From the NCBI GenBank assembly GCA_963576735.1, contig OY755171.1:8680001-8744000 (forward strand): a stretch of DNA of 64,000 nucleotides, given 5' to 3'. This DNA is from Bedellia somnulentella. Its lineage: Eukaryota > Arthropoda > Insecta > Lepidoptera > Bedelliidae. Shown piece after piece: positions 54,194 to 63,872 of this stretch (its first letter is position 1; each line of letters begins with the position of its first letter). Made by a program: the position numbers and the translations under genes. The notes beneath the pieces were generated by a model. It searched no databases. It was not told where the DNA came from and worked only from the letters and a program-made list of their open reading frames with translations.

Positions 54194-54985
54194 TCATGGT
54201 CTGTTTTTTTGAACGGTTCTAATATGTTTTCTCAACTTATATGAACTACTACCACTACTAACTAACCCCGCTACTACAATGTCGTGATCGCCCGCAGAGT
54301 GCTCACATACCAGACTTACATGTTCACTGAACGGTCGAATAAAAATGTGATCCAAGCATGAGGAGTTCCTTGTCGGCTTATCCACTATCTGAAGTAGGCC
54401 ATGATGTGCCATAATATTTAAATAATCTTCTTTATCGTTATTATCTGATATTAAGGTGTTAATATTTATGTCTCCTGTGAAAATTATTTTCTTATTTTCT
54501 TTCAGCGTTGTTAATACATTGTCAAGAGAAGTTAAAAAAGGGGCAAGATGTCTATATGAGGGAGACCTATATATTGCTATAATCGTTAATCGTCCAGAAA
54601 TGTTGATAGTGAGACAGTTTGCCTCTGCAAATAACGGTTCAGAGACTGATGCATCCCAGCAGCATTTAATATACACTACTACACCACATGCTCTGTTTAA
54701 GAAAACATTAGTTCGAAACATAGTGTAGCCAGTCATAACTGGGACAATAGTGTCATGATTCAGCCAGCACTCAGTTAGCACCAGAGCATCAAATTCAACT
54801 TTAGATCTTCTAAGTGTCACCAAAAATTGGTCGAAGTTACAAGAAATACTCCGAATGTTGTATGTTAAAATTTTAAAATGTGTATTGGTTAAGTAAGGCT
54901 CACAGCAATCAATAGAATCTAGAGATAAACAGTTTACTTTAAATGCGTCATCTACAGCTTCCATTATCATAGGGTGTCTATCCAT
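54194..54985 (-). CDS. CR1-like ORF2, apurinic-type endonuclease part
   Basis: 263 codons from ATG at 54985. It shows the APE order: KILTYNIRSI (Asn), LVLTECWL (catalytic Glu, about residue 72), GVVVYIK, TIIAIYRSP, IIFTGDININ (Asp/Asn), SCLDHIFIR and SAGDHDIVVA (Asp-His pair near residue 235). It ends KHIRTVQKNRP because of the A-run frameshift; in the other frame the sequence continues KTDHDAVQKDLAGTDWSEF into the polymerase. All visible catalytic motifs are present. The endonuclease nicks one strand of target DNA to start reverse transcription. Confidence 0.85.
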   Translation of the reverse strand: MDRHPMIMEAVDDAFKVNCLSLDSIDCCEPYLTNTHFKILTYNIRSISCNFDQFLVTLRRSKVEFDALVLTECWLNHDTIVPVMTGYTMFRTNVFLNRACGVVVYIKCCWDASVSEPLFAEANCLTINISGRLTIIAIYRSPSYRHLAPFLTSLDNVLTTLKENKKIIFTGDININTLISDNNDKEDYLNIMAHHGLLQIVDKPTRNSSCLDHIFIRPFSEHVSLVCEHSAGDHDIVVAGLVSSGSSSYKLRKHIRTVQKNRP

Positions 54986-55080
54986 AATCAGATAATATAA
55001 TTAGACAACCAGTGAAGGTGAATGTTATAAAAATAAAATTGAGCTGTGAGCGTGTATTTAAGGCCATGTCAACACGAGTA

Positions 55081-55511
55081 TCTTTAAAAACGGATATAAG
55101 ATTGATAAAATAACACATCAAAATAATATTAGTGTAAACTATATACTTTATATATATACACAGAATAGATATAATATTATAATCATACATAATATAATAA
55201 TTAGGAGATATGATACATTCTAGTGTGCGTTTCAAAGTATTATAAAACAATAACAATGTTTTCAGATAAAAAGAGATGTAAAATGTTGTGGATTGACTTC
55301 GTGATACAGATCCTACCTTACGTGCGTTAGTTATTTTGGGACGCCACAGAGACTGACGAGGGTCCAACGCGCCGGTCAAGATCCGATTCAGACTTGATCT
55401 GTATGGCCTGTCCTTTGTCTGCTTTGCGTACAAAGATGGAACCACCGCTTGTCCAGCAGTAGCGAAACCCATGCTGACGAGACCGGGCCCGGGCTCCTTG
55501 AAAGAGTTGGC
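55081..55511. other. Unassigned segment with a GC-rich coding-like block
   Basis: 55300-55511 is GC-richer and open on the minus strand (VANSFKEPGPGLVSMGFATA, then RPYRSSLNRILTGALDPRQS), followed by AAGGTAGGATC, which resembles a splice donor. I do not recognise the protein. It may be a captured exon or an unrecognised LINE portion. Confidence 0.3.
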
Positions 55512-56690
55512 GACGTTCAAATTCAAATTCAAATATATTTATTGCAAGTCACATTGTGGGATTAGGTGGTAATGAGTTGACTAGATACAAATGTGACACC
55601 CTGTAAGGGCGCAGCAACCTAAGAGGCTTAAAATAAGAGGTTTTCTTGTTAGTCTTTCATTAATAAAAATGTTTCTTTGTGGGCCTGGTACGACGTTTTC
55701 GCTCGTTAGAGGCTTTCGTGATTTGACTTCCTTCAGTATTTGTTCCCTGTTGCGTCTGCGGAGAAGTCTCACCACTATTGGGCGTGATCGGGTGGAAGTG
55801 GTATCCGTGGAGCGTCTGGGCTGCACGACCCGATAGATATCGTCGAGGTCCTCTTCCTTTAGATTGTATCCTATTTTGGTGAAGGCCAAGCTAGCTACTT
55901 GAAACAGATTTTCACGGGTGTCTTCCGATGATTTCCACTTCTCTGCGGGTAGCTTCTTGTTCTTGGTTATCAACCTCACATTGCAACTGTTCCACATGCG
56001 CTTTTAGATTCAGGATTTCGTTTTCTTTCTCACTCAGTTTTTGCTCATACATATCAAGACGGGATAGTATATCACCCAGAACTGAGAGTTTTTTATTAAT
56101 GTTTGTAATTTCTTCCCTCATAGCTTTTAGTTCTTGCAGAAGCTCGCCATTTTCAGAATATTGTTTTGTACTCGTTCCACGTGTTCCTCTGATGGTATTT
56201 ATGTTGCTCACCACCGGAGTAAAGGTCTCATTTAAGCTACAAGCACCCCCACGAATGGGTGTGTTAGAATTATCCTTCTTCGGTAGGGTGGATTTACATG
56301 AGGGACAACACCAATTAGATTTTATGGCCTCACTGAATTTATTAAACTCTGATCTGCCAATATTCAGACACGGGAGATCGTACATCAAGTGACACATGGA
56401 GCATTCCATATATTCCAGGCTCTTGATCTCTCTCTAACAGCCACTGCATTTGGTGTTCATGATCTCCGTTGTCTTGTCTGTTTCAATTATATATTTTATA
56501 GCTGACGGTGGATGCTATACCTTAGAATTTGTTGGCTGATCACTATTTGGGCGCGTGATGACCGTTTGGCAGTTTGTTCTTTGATTATAGATTTTAATAC
56601 ACTACCGGCAAAGATTATTTTTACTTGTAAACGAAATGTTTTCACCACAATACATGAGATTATATAATACGTCTGTTCGGTTCAACGTCC
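55512..56690 (-). mobile_element. PHD-finger ORF1 relic of a CR1-like LINE, joined to a LINE 3' end
   Basis: The minus strand reads ORF1 down to about 55650 and then turns into a 3' terminus (GGTTGCTGCGCCCTTACAGG, ATAAATATATTTGAATTTGA, TTTGAA repeats at 55512-55530). This is either an internally deleted non-autonomous copy or an ORF1 interrupted by a short 3' fragment. No flanking duplication was found. Confidence 0.55.
55581..56460 (-). pseudogene. LINE ORF1: PHD-type zinc finger, coiled coil, RRM-like region
   Basis: The original start is probably the ATG at 56458-56460 (MNTKCSGC), followed by an in-frame TAG at 56434-56436. The first usable ATG is at 56409. Domains in order: a PHD-like finger (KCSGC, CSMCHLMYDLPC, then WCCPSCKSTLPKK), a linker with SNTPIRG, a coiled coil (about LLQELKAMREEITNINKKLS to EATRREVEII), a frameshift near 55915, and an RRM-like part (NLFQVASLAFTKIGYNLKEE, DIYRVVQPRR, RPIVVRLLRRRNREQIL, NIFINERLTRK). 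This is the ORF1 type found in moth CR1-group LINEs; it binds the element's RNA. Broken by one stop and one frameshift. Confidence 0.7.
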
Positions 56691-56693
56691 AAC

Positions 56694-56799
56694 AACAATT
56701 CCTCAGCTGCTTTTGGAAGTTGCATGGGGAAAAGATGAAATTAAGGTTGTTGGTGATGGGTCTCCAATCGTATCGCCCAAAAATACCTTAAAAGCCTTA
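56694..56799 (-). mobile_element. SINE-R split copy, part 2 (middle)
   Basis: ATTCCTCAGCTGCTTTTGGA to CCTTAAAAGCCTTA, continuing part 1 (51437-51487). It ends at the 13-bp duplication CTTAAAAGCCTTA (56787-56799). Confidence 0.75.
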
Positions 56800-56872
56800 G
56801 ATAGATAGATAGATTAGATAAATGGTTTCCGCAATTGGTCACTACAGGGCCATTTCACGTGGGCCACGGCCG

Positions 56873-58126
56873 TCATTCTATCCACCCGAGCTCCATCCAG
56901 AAGTCAACTAGTTGTGTAATATGTTTTAAGTGATTTGTCATACTACCTGTGTTTTCCAAGTTGGTGTGGCGTTGGTCGTTCAAGGTGTTACACTCGAACA
57001 TTACATGATTTACCGTCTCTTCTGTCTTCATGCAGGCTCTGCATAGTGGGCTGTCTGTGATTCCTAGTGTAAAGTAGTGTTTGTTTAGTGAGCAGTGTCC
57101 CGTTATGATACCTGTAACCATTCGTAGTTTTCTCCTGTCTAGGTTCAAGAGTCTTCTAGTGAGCTGTGGATTCAGGTTCGGCATTGCTTCTTTGGATTGT
57201 CGGCATTCTGACAGGGCGCGCCATATTACCTTGTGTTGTTCTTGTGTTCGTTCCCTTAGCCACGTACGATATTGGTTGTATGGGATTGGTATGATAGGTT
57301 CCGGCCCTTCTATTGTGTTGCTGGATCCTCTGCGGGCCAGTTCATCGGCCGCGTCATTTCCAAGCGAATTACTGTGTCCTTTTATCCATTGCAATGTGAT
57401 GTTGTTTTTCTTGGATATACTTTCAAGTGACTCGTGACATTGTAGTATAATTCCATTATTGGTTTCGTTGCTTTTCAGAGCGTATAGCACTGCTTTGCTG
57501 TCTGAGAGTATTCTAATGTTTGTATTTTCAACTTTTCTATTTATTATGGCTGTCGTTGCTAGGAGTAGACCTATACATTCAGCTTGATAGACACTATTGT
57601 GTTTTCCTAGCGTTGAGTATGTCTTGATGTTGAGGTCGTATGAAAAGGCTCCTGCCCCTGTTCCCTCATTTGTTTTTGATCCGTCTGTGTATATTCTCAA
57701 CTCTTTTATGTTGGGGTGGTCGTTTGGTTCTTCCTCAAGATTGACTTGATAGTGTTTGTTGAAGATGTATCTCTTTTGTATTCTGTCGCATGGCCTTGCC
57801 AACAGGGGTTGATATTCCATTGCCTCTGCCATGATTGTTGTATGTTTTATTCTGGAGTCTTTACTTAATGTTTTGTTTCGATCTAATCTGATGGTGGCCA
57901 TTGCTGCTTCTTGTTGTATGTAAAGATGTAAGGGAGGCAGGTTGAACTTAACTTGTAGAGCAGCTGTTGGTGTTGTTTTCATGGCTCCTGATATTTTTAT
58001 GCATGCCATTCTTTGTACTTTCTCTAGGTCTTTTTGGCATGTGCTCAGCACGGTCCTTGGCCACCAGACCAGGGCACCGTATGATATAATTGGTCTTATT
58101 ACTGTTGTATAATTGTATATAGCCAA
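56873..58126 (-). pseudogene. LINE thumb, RNase H domain and C-terminus
   Basis: 417 codons open to a stop at 56873. The first third is the thumb (IRPIISYGALVWWP, KVQRMACIKISGAM). The RNase H domain follows with ELRIYTDGSKTNEGTGAGAF (first Asp, residue about 147), YQAECIGLLLAT (Glu), IRILSDSKAVLYAL (Asp) and WIKGHSNSLGNDAADELARR (His and last Asp), so all four catalytic acids are visible. The C-terminal Cys/His-rich part (PLCRACMKTEETVNHVMFEC) is typical of I/LOA/R1-group LINEs. A frameshift at about 58100-58126 separates it from the upstream polymerase. Confidence 0.8.
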
Positions 58127-58835
58127 TGTGTGATACGTGGGTGTAAACCCCAGTTCTTTCCTAGTATCTTTTTACATTGCCATAGTGCTATTGTGGCTTT
58201 CTTTATTGTGTTTTCTAAGTGTTTGTTCCATAGCAATTTGCTGTCTAGTGTGACTCCTAGGTATTTAACCGTCTTCGATAGAGTTAGCGTTGTGTTGAAT
58301 AGTTTTGGTGGGTCTGAAATGTTTATTTTAGTATTTTTCTTGAAGAATATCATTTCTGTTTTGTTTGGATTCACGCTGAGCTGTTGTTCTTCACACCATT
58401 TTTCTACTATTTAAAGTGCGTGATTCATTTGGTTTGATATCGTGTTTTCGTTTTGCCCGTCTATAAGAATTACAATGTCATCTGCGTAGCCGACGGCATA
58501 GTATCCCTTGTTGTTAAGTTGCCGTAGGAGATCGTCTACCACTAGGTTCCAGAGGAGTGGGTATAGTACACCACCTTGGGGGCATTCTCTCATTACTAGG
58601 GCTCTGGTTACTTCGTTTAATTCGACTTGTACGGCTCTTTGTCCCAGCCCAGCATGTTTCCGATCCATTTTCTCATGGTAGGGTCAATATTGTATCTTTT
58701 AAGTGCTGTATTTATGCATTGAAAGGTGGTCTTGTCGAATGCTCCCTCTATATCTATAAGTACAGCTAGTGTCATAAGCTTTTGACTCATCGCTATTTCG
58801 ATTTTTGACACCACTTCATGTAGAGCTGTTTCTGT
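58099..58835 (-). pseudogene. LINE reverse transcriptase, broken
   Basis: From the truncated 5' edge: ETALHEVVSKIEIA, then LAVLIDIEGAFDKTTF (first catalytic Asp), a frameshift between about 58617 and 58668, ECPQGGVLYPLLWNLVVDDL, GYADDIVILI (catalytic DD), an in-frame TAA at 58411-58413, and then VEKWCEEQQLSVNPNKTEMI, VKYLGVTLDSKLLWNKHLEN to 58099. One stop and two frameshifts make it inactive. The wording (IEGAFDKT, PQGGVLYPLLWN) and the RNase H that follows place it in the LOA/I/R1 group. Confidence 0.75.
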
Positions 58836-58885
58836 CTTAAAAGCCTTAATTGCGAACGTACTAACCGTTAGTCACATCTAACGTA
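58836..58885 (-). mobile_element. SINE-R split copy, part 3 (5' side)
   Basis: Continues part 2 after the LINE insertion: CTTAAAAGCCTTA, then a degenerate ACCGTTAGTCACATCTAACG corresponding to the CGACTAACGGT region. The head is lost. Confidence 0.6.
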
Positions 58886-59608
58886 TAAGCAATAGGACTG
58901 AGGAATGCTGCAACAATGACATTTTATTAAAATTTCTCAAACATATTTTGCTTACCTATAACACTATACAACATACTCGTAAATGCACTCGTATTGATGC
59001 CAATTTAAAGTTTGAAAACTTTTCTTAGATATTACTTTTTATACAACAGTAAAAACATTAATCGAATAAAGTGGCTGGGCACCAGTAGTATACAATAAGT
59101 ACCGTTTTCTTAAAACATTTACTTTTTATACATTTTGAACGATACAAACCTTCCGAGCACTTCCTCCAAAAATCAATCTAAAAATCCCGACATTAATCGA
59201 GAACAAGCTACCCGAGTATTAATATCGGATATAAAGGTCACGTATCTGCAGCCAAGATATTCCTTTTACAAGTAATCGAAGAGCGGTATTAACATCACGT
59301 ATTCAATATTTGCCGGAATCCGCGATCAAAGGGCCCTATGAAATGAAATGTACATTGTACTTTGTCCTATCACGTGCCGGAAAATATGTTGCGTTACAAG
59401 TTTATTGGTTGCTTTCCATCTTGTCGAGTTAATCACGAATAAAGAAGATCGCTTGTGATTTAAATTAGACATAGATATACAGCATAATAAATCTTCTTGG
59501 AAGAAATTGACAATTTAATATTGATTTACACGTGATTTTAGTCTCAGTATTAATAAAATCAATGCTCTTTTTACAAAATTTTGCATGTTATGATCAGGGA
59601 CGATTCTT
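58886..59608. other. Unassigned AT-rich DNA
   Basis: No feature recognised. Confidence 0.45.
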
Positions 59609-59798
59609 AACTAAGTACAACTTAGTGATGTGGGTTTCCTTACGATATTTTTACTCACCGTTAACAAACAAGATAAGTTAACCACACCTATGTCATTAGA
59701 AAAGACACATTAGTGTAGGCCCGACTCGGGCATCGAACCGACCGACGACGCCTCTCTGCATGATAGGCGCATGTTCTAACAATTGAGCTATCTTGGTT
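59609..59798 (-). mobile_element. SINE-T 5' half
   Basis: Minus-strand head near 59798 (CCAAGATAGCTCAATTGTTA), B-box-like GGTTCGATGCCC and the first half of the body. Confidence 0.7.
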
Positions 59799-60190
59799 GT
59801 AATGTTCAAACTGTGAAATGTTTACCTAGTGAAATAATTCTTAAAATTTATAGGCTTTATATTTTTGATTCAAAGGTGTCTTCGGAAAAACCTTATATAA
59901 TTGATGCATTCCAAAAATGGAAAGAACAATCAACGCTATAAATAACTAAGAGGTGATTTCATAACTACATTAAACATTATTTTACCGTTATTATAAACAT
60001 GATTTTACTCTACTGCAAAAAATATATGTACAAACAAAATGCCCAAAACAACTCATATTCTGTGTAAGTACTACGAACTAACTTTCGCAAAAAAGCTACG
60101 CGCTTAGGAATACGTTGTGGTATATCTCAAATTAAAAGTACTAATAATATTAACAAAATTTCTTATATTTAATTCTGTTATTTGTTACTG
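59799..60190. other. Unassigned AT-rich DNA
   Basis: No feature recognised. Confidence 0.45.
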
Positions 60191-60568
60191 AAAGGGTCTA
60201 GCAGGCTAAGGGAACAAGATTGGCCCTCCGCGGCAAACGTCAAAAAAATGTACTAAAAAAAATAAACTATGATTTTTTGACTGAAGTACTATTGGTAGGC
60301 CCCCCATAAAAACATGCGATTAAAAGTTCATTTTATTCTCGTTTATCATGATTTGGTTTGGTTGTTCTAGCTTGCGTAGTTTATCTAAAATATAAGTTTA
60401 AAAAATACCTTGATGATTTGGTAAATGTCAAAAATCTCCAAAACAAAAGAAGATCGAGGGCTGATTTTTATCACACAGTAACCGTGGCTGAAACCGGTGC
60501 ACCACCATAAAAATCAGCCAGATCGGCTTCGGGGGTCAATCTTGTTCCCTTAGCCTGCTAGACCCTTT
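60191..60568. mobile_element. 378-bp MITE with perfect 32-bp inverted ends
   Basis: 60191-60222 (AAAGGGTCTAGCAGGCTAAG and on) is exactly inverted at 60537-60568. Interior 314 bp, non-coding. The target duplication is not clear from the flanks (TTACTG on the left, ACTTTAAC on the right), so the superfamily is open. Confidence 0.75.
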
Positions 60569-60778
60569 ACTTTAACTACTTCTAGGGTTTTCAGTCTTGA
60601 TGTGAGTATATGTTTCTATGAAATTAAAAATATTAACTCTAATAAAAATGACATACTTTATAAGTTGCATTGACCTTAAACAATGGTAAAAGATCTTTTT
60701 ATTAGGCAAAATTATTTCATCGTACATTATTAAGTATATTTTCAATTACACGTCTCATTTTTATCACTGCTCCAATCA
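60569..60778. other. Unassigned AT-rich DNA
   Basis: Short spacer; nothing recognised. Confidence 0.45.
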
Positions 60779-60974
60779 TCTTTATATATAAAAGAAAGTC
60801 GTGTTAGTTACACTATTTATTACTCACGAACGACTGAACCGATTAAGTTGAAAATTGATGGGAAGGTAGCTTAGAACCAGGAAAAGGACATCGGATATAT
60901 GTCACCACGCTACATAGGGGTAAGCAGTAAAAAAATATTAACATCATCCGTGCGAAGCCGGGGCGGACCACTAG
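60779..60974 (+). mobile_element. 196-bp non-autonomous Helitron
   Basis: Starts TCTTTATATATAAAAGAAAG after an A (60778) and ends CGAAGCCGGGGCGGACCACTAG before a T (60975). Within lie CGAACGACTGAACCGATTAA and GGGAAGGTAGCTTAGAACCA, phrases common to moth Helitrons. It carries no coding sequence and must rely on enzymes from elsewhere. Confidence 0.8.
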
Positions 60975-60975
60975 T

Positions 60976-62299
60976 ATTATAAATAAATAAAAACTTGTTA
61001 CAATTTGATGGTATAATTTGGTGTGGTGGTATTGTAAGAACATTTAGAATCTTCTTCACCCTCTCGCTATCGCAATGTAACATGATGACACAATATAGTA
61101 TATCACTATATTTTTTTGAGTACTTTTTTAGGGATAAACTTATTGATTAAATCGGAGAAGAGGTAATTGTTTATAATATCCAACTATCTTTAACAGACTT
61201 CGATACTCTGGAAAGCACTCGACTCCAAAATATAATTAAGCCTCATCACTAATTGACCTTGGGAAAGCAATTCCCGAAAGTTTTCTCTAGACGTGAAAGA
61301 CAAAAAGGTCAAAAGATATTAGCGTCGTTAATTTAATGGAAGAGAAAACATAATTCCGCTCCAGGTAAAACTATTATCCCGTAAGCGATATGAGACACGT
61401 GACCGGAAACGGATATTACGTACTCCGCTCATTTATTTTTATTTGCCAACTATAGTTGTTTGTGGATGTTGATTATGTAGTCTATGAAATTGTATTGAAA
61501 ATACTCAAAGGTTATATAACAGCGATCTTGTTGGTATCGGTAACACTATTGCTAGCCCAAAAAACAGGCAAAACTATTAATTGTTTAAATAAAATAATAC
61601 GTATAATATCATTTTATAATTTCCGCTAAAAATAGTATATCTCTTTTACATATTGAAATTATTTTTTAAGTGATTGGTTGTGTGTGTCAATTTTAACTTT
61701 TTTTTTCCACGGACAAGAGCTATGGGTATATTGAATTAACAAGTGATATTATTCGTTTCGAAAAATGTCCGCTATAAATATATACTATTTAAAACGGCCA
61801 TAATACTTCTATATAATATAAACGTCTCCGAGTTAATAACAATTAATATTCAATAAATAAATAAATACACAATCACTTAAAAGTGTATTTGTTTTTAACT
61901 GAAATCAGTTTCAACTTCAACAGATTTACAATGTTGTTTTTTTAACAATATATACATATACAAATAAATGAATTGATGTTAATAAAAACATATTCCAATC
62001 TTTATATAGTTTGTGAACATAACCTATCATCTCCATAAGTAACTTTACAAAAAACTCCGAGAGTAGTTTTTATTCATATCGAAAAGAATCTTTTTATTAT
62101 GGAATTGTTCCTAATGAATCAAAACTGTGTTTTCTCTGCCGTGTCCAGATACATTTTATTCTATGCTAGCTTTTTGCTCGCGACTACGTCCGCGTGGACT
62201 ATTTTTTTTTTGCATACGGTTTACATCCAAAATACCAAAACACTATCTTAACTTCTGTTTTTCATATTTATATTCCCGCGGTCGTTATAAAGGATATAA
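60976..62299. other. 1.3 kb of unassigned AT-rich DNA
   Basis: No repeat match or credible frame. Confidence 0.45.
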
Positions 62300-62455
62300 A
62301 GAACATTGAGGCTTTTTAAATGATTGTTGGGCGATGCAGTTGGAGACCCATTTGACTACCTTTTGACTCCATTCAACTTCCAAAAGTGGATAAAGAATTA
62401 CTATCTCTGAAGCTATGAATACCTTTTTTTGAATTTATAGCCGTTAGTATACACT
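62300..62455 (+). mobile_element. SINE-R copy, 5'-truncated and diverged
   Basis: From ATTGAGGCTTTTTAAATGAT to ATAGCCGTTAGTATACACTC. Confidence 0.65.
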
Positions 62456-63872
62456 CATGAATGGTTGATAGATGAATTTCATATATTCCTCCTTTTCTAA
62501 CTGTCAATCGCATCAAGTTTCAAATGTCAAAAATCTCTAAACTATATATATCCTTGATAATTCAATCCCTTAGGGTTGAGTTTTAAAAACCCTTTTTAAT
62601 TGTTCATAAGAATCAAGAAACAAACCATTTTGTACAAAGTTACTATGTTAAAAATGAGAATATCTTTAGTAAATATGGATGGATAGCAGTTTGGCGCTGC
62701 GGTGGTGGCTCGGTGCTGCCCCCTACATTGACCGTTGGTGATTGTGTGAGAGTTTGTAGCCGATCAGTCATAGATGGCAGTTCTAAAATTGGGTTGTAAT
62801 GAAATTGATGTATGTATGCAATATTTAAAAAACTCAATTAGTACCCGGCAGACTTCGAACTGCCATAAAAGATTAGTCTGAACTGAAGTATTTATAACAA
62901 AGAAAAGTAGAACTCATACCGCGATGCAGAAAGCAACTACTCGCGCCGTCTATTATAAAATATATACATTAGTAACGATTTGGTTTGGAAGGTTATGGTT
63001 TTTTGATGCTCCTACGGGAACCCTAGCGAAATCCAGGATAAATGATATCCTATATGTTGGCCAGGTGTATAAGCTAAATTTATGCCAAATTTGATCAAGA
63101 TCCGTGTGGTAGAATTAACGTGATGACCGGACATACAGACAGACAGACAGTTTTTTTTCAAATTTGGCTTTAACATCGAAAATAAAACATATTCCAAAGG
63201 TTTTTTTTTCTTTTATGTACAGTTTTGACCTCGGTACAGTCTTATTATAGTATAGATAGATAACAACAAAAATACCCCTGACATAAGCGGGAATCGATGA
63301 ATTTCATCAATACACAATTAACTATCCACTTATACCAATTACAATGTACTCATATATCAGTAAAAGTAGAGGCACTGAATTCCCGGGCGGAGTGTATATC
63401 AACGGTGATATTAACACTTGACAACTGAGTAATGTATTACTTACTACACGAAGTGCGCTCCGCGAGAATTCGTTTCGAATGGGGTTCTGTGTCTGTACCT
63501 TTACTAGCCGTACTAGAGAACAGTGATAAAGGCGTATCGAGTTTGAGCCGATATCGAGTTTTGAGTTGTTACTTGAACTTTGTTACTTGACGGTTGAAAA
63601 GTTATTTAAATGTGTATGTGTTAGTTTTTTGCTTTGCTGTGGGTTATAATAACTGTATTATGTCACCTGAAAATCATTTTTACATTTCAATTGTAAACCC
63701 ATTTCAGTAAAAAAAATATGTTTATTTATTCCTTTTCGTCTGAAAAGTACTCTCTTTTCCATCTTTTCTTATGTAACTTTAAATCAATTTAACTTAGAGA
63801 GTTTTTCGCCATTGTATTTTTTCCTGACGCCTTTTTCGTGCTGGTATGTATGTATGTTCATTTGTTTTACGA
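62456..63872. other. Mostly unassigned; probable Helitron-like remnant at about 62965-63262
   Basis: 62965-63262 contains CTCCTACGGGAACCCTAGCG, GACCGGACATACAGACAGAC and ends TTATTATAGTATAGAT, similar to the terminus of the Helitron at 18097 (in complement). Exact borders were not found. 63360-63600 is slightly GC-richer and unexplained. Confidence 0.35.

Larger units (their letters stand above)
51505..55080 (-). mobile_element. CR1-like LINE, ORF2-bearing
   Basis: Minus-strand element with endonuclease and reverse transcriptase frames (52036-54985), a 3' UTR of about 500 bp and the end ACAATAAAGAATG followed by TTTATG repeats (51545-51510). That end, AATAAA plus a short repeat and no poly(A), fits CR1/L2-group elements. 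The 5' limit is uncertain. Confidence 0.7.
56800..58835 (-). mobile_element. RNase-H-bearing LINE (LOA/I-group-like), 5'-truncated
   Basis: 2036-bp minus-strand insertion with the exact 13-bp duplication CTTAAAAGCCTTA at 56787-56799 and 58836-58848. The 3' tail is a (TCTA)n run (GATAGATAGATAGATTAGAT on the plus strand). The coding region runs to the very 5' edge, so truncation occurred in the polymerase. Confidence 0.85.

Noticed and set aside
55928..56392. 154-codon plus-strand frame
   Set aside because: It is antisense to the ORF1 coiled coil, whose PHD and RRM-like parts are convincing on the minus strand.
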